From the NCBI GenBank assembly GCA_020199975.1, contig JAIVJP010000446.1:1-6245 (forward strand): a stretch of DNA of 6,245 bases, in the 5' to 3' direction. Position numbers and translations under genes: made by a program. This document shows, in pieces, positions 1 to 4,608 of the stretch (position 1 is the first letter of the stretch; the number at the start of each line of letters is the position of its first letter). The notes under the pieces are model-generated. The model ran no database searches. It was not told the origin of the DNA and saw only the letters and a program-made list of their open reading frames with translations. The DNA is from Acidobacteriota bacterium. Its GTDB lineage: Bacteria; Acidobacteriota; Blastocatellia; Pyrinomonadales; Pyrinomonadaceae.

Positions 1-979
1 CCTCTTCCTCGTGCAAGACTCTCTCAATGTGCTGCTTCTCTAGCTCGTTGAGAGTCAAAGTCGAGTCGAGGTATGAGGCCCGGCGCCTCGTGTGGCCGTC
101 GAAGTGGAGGTCCTGCAACCGGATATTTTTTTGTTCACTTAGCAGTACCGCACGTTCGATTACGTTACGGAGTTCCCTCACATTTCCAGGCCATGAGTAT
201 GCCTGCAATGCTTTGATTGAATCCGGCTCGAGCTGAATCTCGCCCCGGCCGAGATCGGTAGCCAGCTTATCGAGAAGATAGTGGGCCATGATCGGGATAT
301 CTTCGATGCGCTCTCGCAATGAAGGAAAGGCCAGCGGTATTGTGCTAACGCGAAAGTAGAGATCATCTCTGAAGGTTTTCTCGCGCACCAGTTGTCCAAT
401 ATCCTGATGAGTAGCGGCAATCAGGCGGACATCCACCTGCCTGTCTCTGACGTCTCCTACTCTGCGAAAGCGCTTGTCTTCCAGCACCTTAAGCAGCTTC
501 GGCTGAATCTGAAGATCAACATCGCCAATCTCGTCGAGGAAGATCGTTCCCCGATGAGCCACCTCAAACAAACCCTGTTTGGACGCGGTGGCGCTGGTAA
601 ACGCGCCTTTCTCGTGACCAAAAAGTTCGGTTTCCAGCAGCTCCCGCGACAAACCTGCGCAGTTTAAATCTACAAAAGCTTCTTCGGCTCGCGGACTGTT
701 ATCGTGCAGCCATCGTGCGAGCACACCTTTGCCGGTGCCCGTCTCACCAAGAATTAGAACTGGGCTTTCGGTCGCCAAGACTCGCTTTGCCTGCTCTGCC
801 AAAGCGCGAATGCTTGGGCTTACTCCGATAAACGGATCAACCGTGTGTCGCACCTGGCGGGATCTGCTGGCGAGTTGTTTATGGCGGTTCCGCTGATTCT
901 CCAGCAGGCGCTTAAGAATAACCATGAGTGCCGGCAACTCCAGCGGCTTAGTTAGAAACTGCTCCGCCCCCTCTTTAAT
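1..979 (-). CDS. NtrC-family sigma-54 activator, AAA+ part; frame-displaced from its start and cut by the window edge
   Basis: This frame encodes the end of a receiver domain, the whole sigma-54 activating AAA+ ATPase domain and the beginning of a Fis-type DNA-binding domain. Such proteins use ATP hydrolysis to open promoters held by sigma-54 RNA polymerase. Visible motifs are the receiver end GAEQFLTKP (about 970-944), Walker A GETGTGKG (about 748-725), GAFTSA in place of the usual GAFTGA loop (about 607-590), Walker B with FLDEIGD (about 541-521), the RLIAATH segment, FRDDLYFRV, and SWPGNVREL of the sensor II region. The last residues, LNELEKQHIERVL, normally precede the Fis-type helix-turn-helix, which lies beyond the edge. 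The frame stays open for 326 codons but has no good start: the nearest ATG is at 925-923 without a clear ribosome site. Its natural start is at 1142 in another frame, and about 39 receiver residues are absent between the two. I read it as a disrupted gene, possibly still expressed as a receiver-less activator. Confidence 0.85.
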   Translation of the reverse strand, partial: MKEGAEQFLTKPLELPALMVILKRLLENQRNRHKQLASRSRQVRHTVDPFIGVSPSIRALAEQAKRVLATESPVLILGETGTGKGVLARWLHDNSPRAEEAFVDLNCAGLSRELLETELFGHEKGAFTSATASKQGLFEVAHRGTIFLDEIGDVDLQIQPKLLKVLEDKRFRRVGDVRDRQVDVRLIAATHQDIGQLVREKTFRDDLYFRVSTIPLAFPSLRERIEDIPIMAHYLLDKLATDLGRGEIQLEPDSIKALQAYSWPGNVRELRNVIERAVLLSEQKNIRLQDLHFDGHTRRRASYLDSTLTLNELEKQHIERVLHEEE

Positions 980-1142
980 GGTCGGCAATGACAATATCGG
1001 GACGCGATGTTCTAAAAAGTTCCTGCGCTTCCCGGCAACTTTCGGCTTCGTCAATCTCATAGCCCTGAAGCTCAAGAAAGTCTCTTATGCCGAAGCGCAA
1101 CCCAGACTCGTCATCCACAATCAGTATCCGATTTCTAGGCAT
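975..1142 (-). pseudogene. Receiver-domain stub: the 5' end of the broken NtrC-family response regulator
   Basis: This is the true start of the response regulator whose AAA+ part lies at 1-979. It encodes 55 residues beginning MPRNRILIVDDESG, with the acidic pair at residues 10-11 and the motif DIVIAD ending in the phospho-acceptor Asp54. It reads one more codon (His) and stops at TAA (977-975). The start is well supported: a GAGGAGGAG ribosome site (1158-1150) sits 7 bases upstream of the ATG, and the ATG overlaps the kinase stop codon as ATGCCTAG (1142-1135), the usual coupling of a kinase with its cognate regulator. Everything expected between Asp54 and the late alpha-4 region, including the Thr/Ser switch strand, is absent, so no functional receiver can be made from this frame. 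A deletion of about 118 bases, or an assembly join, explains it better than a single miscalled base. Confidence 0.8.
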
Positions 1143-2319
1143 CCACCATCTCCTCCTCGGGCGGCAGCGGGAATCTCGCCGTCATACAGGCGCCGGCTAC
1201 GGGGTTGTTGCCGGCGATCAGCTTGCCGCCATGCTCGCCCATGATTCTCTCTGCTATGGCGAGCCCAAGCCCCGTACCGCCCCGGCGCTTTGAAAAGAAG
1301 GGTTCGAAAATCTTCGCCTTGTCTTCATCCAAAATGCCCGGACCGCAATCCTTCACAGAGCAGTCGACCCAACCCTGCTGAGCTTCGTGAACTTCGCAAG
1401 CTTCAACACTCACGGTGGCTCCTGACGGCGAATGCTGGATAGCGTTTTCAATCAGGTTTACAAAGACTTTTGACAACCTCCTGCGATCAACCATCAACTT
1501 CGGCAGCGGATCCTTAATATTATTCACCAGGCCTACTTGAGCAACCTCGGCGGCCGGCAAGCAAGAGCGCAGCGACTTGGTTATGACCTCGTCGACCGAC
1601 AATTTATAGAAATCGCCCTTGAACGGCTTGCCATACTCAAGTAGTTCTTCCATGAGAACTGTGAGCCGTCCCACCTCGTCCCGCAGCACGTCTGTGTACC
1701 TGAGATACTCCGTCCGGTCGCTAAAGCGGGTCTCGAAGGCGTCCAGGATTGAAGAAATGCCGAACAACGGATTCCTAACCTCGTGCGCGACGCCGGCCAC
1801 CAGAGACCCGAGCAAAGACATCATTTCGCCCTGACGCAGCGAGGCCTCTAGTTCGGTTCTCTTTGTAATATCCTGGGCGATGAGGATCGCTCGTTCCCCA
1901 ACTGAGCCGAATTCCTGAATCAGATACAGAGTTATTGCCCACGTTTTTCCCGTGGTCTCGTCTTTAACTTCAGCCGCACTCGAACCGCCGTTGTCACAAA
2001 TACTTTTAATGAGTTCTGAAGCCTTCTTCCACGGCTGACTGTTCTCCAGGTCAGCAAGGTCGCGGCCGGCAACCTCTTCCGCGTCCCATCCCACGATTTC
2101 CTCTGCCGCCTGGTTTAGCCGCTTAATATGGCCCTCTAAGTCGACGATCAATACAGGAAAATCGATGGCGTTAAAGGTTTGACGCCATTCCATCGCAGAC
2201 TGTCGAAGGGTAGCGTGCAAACTTAGCTGCTTCTCATCAAGTAGTTTCCGATCGCTGACGTCGTTAGCGATTACTAGCCGCGCCCTGATTCCCTTGAAGG
2301 CAACAGGATGTGAGGTCAT
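1135..2319 (-). CDS. Hybrid histidine kinase, C-terminal part: end of PAS2, PAS3, HisKA and ATPase domains
   Basis: This is the catalytic half of a sensor kinase similar to NtrB/AtoS-type enzymes, which autophosphorylate a histidine and pass the phosphate to a response regulator. It opens with the last strand of a PAS domain (SHPVAFKG followed by ANDVSDRK), then a full third PAS domain (about 2190-1860). The phospho-acceptor helix has the H-box AGVAHEVRNPL with the histidine codon at 1785-1783. The ATPase domain shows the N-box FVNLIENAIQHS, the G1 box KDCGPGI, the F-box FEPFFSK and the G2 box GTGLGLAI. No membrane segment is present, so it should be cytoplasmic. The frame is open back to 2397, but the first 26 of those codons read a PAS-coding stretch in the wrong frame. 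The biological start is the upstream gene at 3382, or possibly reinitiation at ATG 2319-2317, one base after the upstream stop. It overlaps the next gene by 8 bases. Confidence 0.85.
   Translation of the reverse strand: MTSHPVAFKGIRARLVIANDVSDRKLLDEKQLSLHATLRQSAMEWRQTFNAIDFPVLIVDLEGHIKRLNQAAEEIVGWDAEEVAGRDLADLENSQPWKKASELIKSICDNGGSSAAEVKDETTGKTWAITLYLIQEFGSVGERAILIAQDITKRTELEASLRQGEMMSLLGSLVAGVAHEVRNPLFGISSILDAFETRFSDRTEYLRYTDVLRDEVGRLTVLMEELLEYGKPFKGDFYKLSVDEVITKSLRSCLPAAEVAQVGLVNNIKDPLPKLMVDRRRLSKVFVNLIENAIQHSPSGATVSVEACEVHEAQQGWVDCSVKDCGPGILDEDKAKIFEPFFSKRRGGTGLGLAIAERIMGEHGGKLIAGNNPVAGACMTARFPLPPEEEMVDA
1150..1158 (-). promoter_or_regulatory. Ribosome binding site for the response regulator
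   Basis: GAGGAGGAG lies within the last codons of the kinase, 7 bases upstream of the ATG at 1142. It fixes the regulator start and implies translational coupling to the kinase, whose stop codon overlaps that ATG. Confidence 0.75.
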
Positions 2320-2335
2320 CTCAACTAATCTCAAC
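2316..2335 (-). repeat. 10-base tandem duplication that breaks the kinase frame
   Basis: On the minus strand GTTGAGATTA is followed directly by GTTGAGATGA, so an 8-base core is repeated with a period of 10 and the units differ at one base. The first unit carries the reading frame to codons VEIS and a TGA stop. Removing one unit gives YVEMTSHPVAF, a normal last PAS strand, and makes 1135-3382 a single frame divisible by three. A duplication slip is the simplest account; the mismatch between units means it is either not brand new or arose differently. Confidence 0.75.
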
Positions 2336-3382
2336 GTAGATGATGCTGTTGTCTTTCCGACGGTGGCGCCAGGGGCTTGAGATAAGCGGTTCATCAATGC
2401 CAGTTGTAGTTTTGATCATGAGGGCCGGGGTCTCCTCGATGGAGCGAATGTCTTCGACAGTCATCGACAGAAACTCCTCACGATCGTATCCATAGGAGCG
2501 AATGGCGGCTTCGTTTACGGCAAGAAACGTAAGAGTCTCTTCGTCGTAAACGAACATGGGCTGCGGAGTAGATTCAAACAACAGCCAGTAACGCTCGTCA
2601 GAATCGCGAAGGGCAAGCTCGATCTGCTTCAGGACCGTGATATCGCGAGCCACGCCGCGAAGACCTATTGTGTCGCCTTGTCTATCCCTGGTCGGAGAGG
2701 TGACGATTTCGAGCCAGCGCTGTCGACCGTTGGCGTCTTCGGTCCGGAATTGGAGATTGTCGCGTGGCTCAAGCTGCTTAAAAGTCTCCGTAAGTACGGA
2801 GTCTTGAGGTTTGATCTTAAATGCGTCAGTGAAGCGCATACCCAGGAGTTCTTCGGGCTCCACGCCAAGAAAGTGAGCCCCTGCCGCGTTAATTCCCGTC
2901 AAAGCACCTTCCGGGTCCTGCGTGAAAATAATGTCACTGGCTTGCTCGACTAGATCACGATAATTGGCTTCAAGTTTTGAACGTTCCAGTAATCTGGAGA
3001 CCTTCACAATTAGTCGCGTTGAGTCAAAAGGCAATTCAAGGTAGTCGTCGGCTCCAGATTCAAGTCCCTCAATAACACTTTCGGGGTCCCGTCGATGGGC
3101 GCTAACCAGGAGGATCGGGGTGGAACGCAGTACCGAGTCCTGTCGCATAAGCCGGCAAAACTCTATTCCATTAACCCGAGGCAGGGAGACGTCGCTAACT
3201 ACGACATCCGGGAGTTTGTCCTTAGCGATATCGAACGCCTCTTGGCCGTCGCTCGCGGTGATTACTTCATAGCCTGCTTTACGCAGCAGGCTATCCATCA
3301 ACCCCAACTGTTCGGGTATGTCGTTGACTATCAGCACCGTATCTTCCCGGTCCCCGTTGTTAGAATAGTGTACCCGACGCAT
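2321..3382 (-). CDS. Hybrid histidine kinase, N-terminal part: receiver, PAS1 and most of PAS2
   Basis: This 353-codon frame encodes an N-terminal receiver domain (residues about 14-130), a PAS domain (about 138-255) and a second PAS domain that is cut short at its last strand. In the receiver, the phospho-acceptor is Asp64 (VVVSDVSLP), the acidic pocket is Asn20-Asp21 rather than two acids, the switch serine is in LLVSAH, and the lysine usually found before the final Pro is Leu (DDYLELPF). PAS1 ends in the standard GVARDITVLKQIE. PAS2 runs from about 262 to YVE at 349-351 and then meets two wrong codons and a TGA at 2323-2321. The missing end of PAS2 lies immediately downstream in another frame. 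The ATG at 3382 is the only sensible start: an in-frame TAA lies about 33 bases upstream with no other start codon between, although the ribosome site is weak. Deleting one 10-base repeat unit joins both parts into a 745-residue protein with the kinase histidine at residue 530. Confidence 0.85.
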   Translation of the reverse strand: MRRVHYSNNGDREDTVLIVNDIPEQLGLMDSLLRKAGYEVITASDGQEAFDIAKDKLPDVVVSDVSLPRVNGIEFCRLMRQDSVLRSTPILLVSAHRRDPESVIEGLESGADDYLELPFDSTRLIVKVSRLLERSKLEANYRDLVEQASDIIFTQDPEGALTGINAAGAHFLGVEPEELLGMRFTDAFKIKPQDSVLTETFKQLEPRDNLQFRTEDANGRQRWLEIVTSPTRDRQGDTIGLRGVARDITVLKQIELALRDSDERYWLLFESTPQPMFVYDEETLTFLAVNEAAIRSYGYDREEFLSMTVEDIRSIEETPALMIKTTTGIDEPLISSPWRHRRKDNSIIYVEIS

Positions 3383-3430
3383 CGAAGGTTTTGATCCCGG
3401 TCGCTTAACGTTTTAAGATTAGGACTAAAA

Positions 3431-3449
3431 CTAGAGAATCAAGCTCTAG
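3431..3449 (-). repeat. Small leader hairpin in the kinase mRNA
   Basis: CTAGAG and CTCTAG form a 6-bp perfect stem around a 7-base loop. On the minus strand the stem is followed by TTTTAG, so it weakly resembles an attenuator, about 50 bases upstream of the kinase start. The stem is short and only half GC, so real termination is doubtful. Confidence 0.3.
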
Positions 3450-3457
3450 AGTGCGGA

Positions 3458-3496
3458 GGGTTGTGGTTCTCGACCTTTAAGCGAGAACATCAACCC
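3458..3496 (-). repeat. Long imperfect palindrome in the kinase leader
   Basis: GGGTTG (3458-3463) pairs with CAACCC (3491-3496), and GTTCTCG (3466-3472) pairs with CGAGAAC (3482-3488). The arms are separated by a 2x2 mismatch and enclose a 9-base loop, giving 13 paired bases in total. It lies downstream of the predicted kinase transcription start, so it would be a strong hairpin in the leader, or a two-fold symmetric protein site in DNA. No run of T follows it on either strand, so it is not an obvious terminator. Confidence 0.55.
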
Positions 3497-3523
3497 GAAC
3501 TGATTGGGTTTTCGACGGCGGAA

Positions 3524-3532
3524 ATTATAGCA
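3524..3532 (-). promoter_or_regulatory. Extended -10 promoter of the kinase operon
   Basis: On the minus strand TGC is followed by a perfect TATAAT (3529-3524), the extended -10 form that can work with a poor -35. No good -35 is seen at 16-18 bases; the nearest candidates are TTTGGT-like at 15 or 20. The transcription start would fall near 3517, giving a leader of about 135 bases that contains both hairpins described here. Confidence 0.55.
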
Positions 3533-3556
3533 CACGCGGTTATTACCAAACCAAAG

Positions 3557-3588
3557 AGTTTTGCGAGAGACAGCCCTCCCGCAAAACT
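3557..3588. repeat. Perfect 9-bp inverted repeat, candidate operator
   Basis: AGTTTTGCG (3557-3565) and CGCAAAACT (3580-3588) are exact complements separated by 14 bases. The centre is about 55 bases upstream of the predicted kinase transcription start and about 130 upstream of the predicted cupin start. That suits a dimeric regulator serving one or both divergent genes. The binding protein is unknown. Confidence 0.5.
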
Positions 3589-3665
3589 TGCCACCGGCGC
3601 CATTCCGCCCAACTTCATTCGCTACTTCTTAGCCGTTCTATTAGACCGAGTTAAATAAAAACCAC

Positions 3666-3694
3666 TTGACGCCGGGTGCGTTCGTCGGTACGTT
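3666..3694 (+). promoter_or_regulatory. Candidate sigma-70 promoter of the cupin gene
   Basis: TTGACG (3666-3671) matches the -35 consensus at five of six bases, and TACGTT (3689-3694) follows after 17 bases as a moderate -10 with T, A and the final T conserved. Transcription would start near 3701, about 50 bases upstream of the preferred cupin start codon. Confidence 0.4.
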
Positions 3695-3736
3695 GCGAGA
3701 AAATTAAATGGTGGCGCACTATGGCAGCGCGTCTAT

Positions 3737-3742
3737 AGGTGG
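3737..3742 (+). promoter_or_regulatory. Ribosome binding site deciding the cupin start
   Basis: AGGTGG is placed 7 bases before the ATG at 3750. The earlier in-frame ATG at 3708 has no such site, would be almost leaderless from the predicted promoter, and would add 14 residues that do not resemble the family. Confidence 0.55.
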
Positions 3743-3749
3743 TGCACAA

Positions 3750-4136
3750 ATGAACGAAGAGTTGGAAACACCCGCTCGGTTTGACCGGCGCCCCTGGGGC
3801 ACTTTCACGGTGCTCGATGAGGGAAAAGACTTCAAGGTCAAGCGAATTGAAGTCTTGCCTGGCAAACGATTGAGTTATCAGAAGCACTCGCAGAGAGCGG
3901 AGCACTGGGTAGTGGTGCAGGGAACAGCGAAAGTAACACTTGACGATGATGAGATTTTTGTTCGCCCGGGCCAGTCCATCGACATTGCTATTGGCGCCGC
4001 ACACCGGGTGGAAAATCCCGGCGAGGAGACCCTTCTTTTCATTGAAGTCCAGCGTGGCGCTTATCTTGGTGAAGACGACATCATACGTTTGGAGGACGAC
4101 TTCGGACGAACAGCTCCTAAATCGCTAAGTGAATAA
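3750..4136 (+). CDS. Stand-alone mannose-6-phosphate isomerase type II-like cupin
   Basis: The 128-residue product is a single-domain cupin closely resembling the C-terminal isomerase domain of bifunctional mannose-1-phosphate guanylyltransferase/mannose-6-phosphate isomerases. Family features seen are RRPWGTF near residue 14, FKVKRIEVLPG, SYQKHSQRAEHWVVVQGTA with candidate metal ligands His46 and His52, the second cupin motif with His85 in GAAHRVENPG, and the ending IEVQRGAYLGEDDIIRLEDDFGR. In the family this domain binds a divalent metal and interconverts mannose-6-phosphate and fructose-6-phosphate in GDP-mannose supply. There is no nucleotidyltransferase domain here or next door, so the exact substrate is inferred; a sugar-phosphate isomerase or a related cytoplasmic cupin is likely. 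The preferred start is the second ATG (AGGTGG ribosome site); starting at 3708 gives 142 residues. It is divergent from the kinase operon, with its own candidate promoter. Confidence 0.85.
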   Translation: MNEELETPARFDRRPWGTFTVLDEGKDFKVKRIEVLPGKRLSYQKHSQRAEHWVVVQGTAKVTLDDDEIFVRPGQSIDIAIGAAHRVENPGEETLLFIEVQRGAYLGEDDIIRLEDDFGRTAPKSLSE

Positions 4137-4608
4137 ATCACTCGCTACTTGTTTTATATTCACTCATTACTTGATAACGATGCTTCTACAAAGCTTCCTC
4201 ACCTCACCTTTGGTCCAGCTAGCAATGATGATCTAAAGCCAAAGTGAAACTCGTTTTCGGCGTTCTGAGAGAGGTTGGTTTACAGCCGGATTCTGGTGGG
4301 GACAGATGCTGATTTACAGGATCTCGAGGCTAAATCAACGAAAGAGTTGGGTTAAGACGAATGGCATTAAACAAACAGCGCACTGTAAGAGGGGATCGCC
4401 CTGAAACATTGCGCCGTTGTTTTAACCCGATGTCGCACGTTGGTACCCACGCGCAACAGTCAAGTCTATACGACGCATTCTAGTGAGCAACTCAATCTGC
4501 GTCAACAAACGAAGGCAAAAAAAAACAGATGGGCCATCGACAGTGAATAAGACTTTTTAGCGAGGCTTGGCGTAGAGTTTAGAGGCGTAAGAGACTGAAC
4601 TTAAATCC
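4137..4608. other. 472-base intergenic stretch without a recognisable gene
   Basis: No convincing reading frame, tRNA or strong terminator is visible on either strand. It holds an AT-rich inverted repeat that overlaps the cupin stop (AGTGAATA at 4128-4135, TATTCACT at 4157-4164), a bulged repeat CACCTTTGG/CCAAAGTG (4205-4246), two TTTACAG copies (4279-4285, 4313-4319) flanking a TGGGGACAG motif, and a run of nine A (4517-4525). The promoter of the MATE gene should lie here, but I cannot place it: TATACG at 4467-4472 has no well-spaced -35. The length may reflect decay of an older gene or small element. Confidence 0.6.

Noticed and set aside
178..667. Open frames on both strands within 178-667, such as 178-420 minus and 392-667 plus
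   Set aside because: They lie over the AAA+ domain of the activator, whose own frame carries unmistakable family motifs; the other frames show no family likeness.
924..1293. Plus-strand open frames across the kinase-regulator junction
   Set aside because: They are antisense to the end of the kinase and the start of the regulator, and their products have no recognisable features.
2320..2397. ATG at 2397 as start of the kinase part
   Set aside because: The first 26 codons from this ATG read the PAS2 coding stretch in the wrong frame; PAS similarity begins only near 2319.
3581..3593. Possible sigma-54 promoter on the minus strand (TGGCAAGTTTTGC)
   Set aside because: The GG and GC elements are 8 bases apart instead of the required 10.
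3461..3658. 65-codon plus-strand open frame in the divergent intergenic region
   Set aside because: It covers the kinase promoter and inverted repeats, has no ribosome site, and its product resembles nothing recognisable.
4128..4164. AGTGAATA/TATTCACT as a terminator of the cupin gene
   Set aside because: The stem is AT-rich, the loop is 21 bases, it overlaps the stop codon, and no T-run follows.
4567..4582. Possible sigma-54 promoter before the MATE gene (TTGGC then TTTAG)
   Set aside because: The -24 part fits, but the essential GC of the -12 element is AG.
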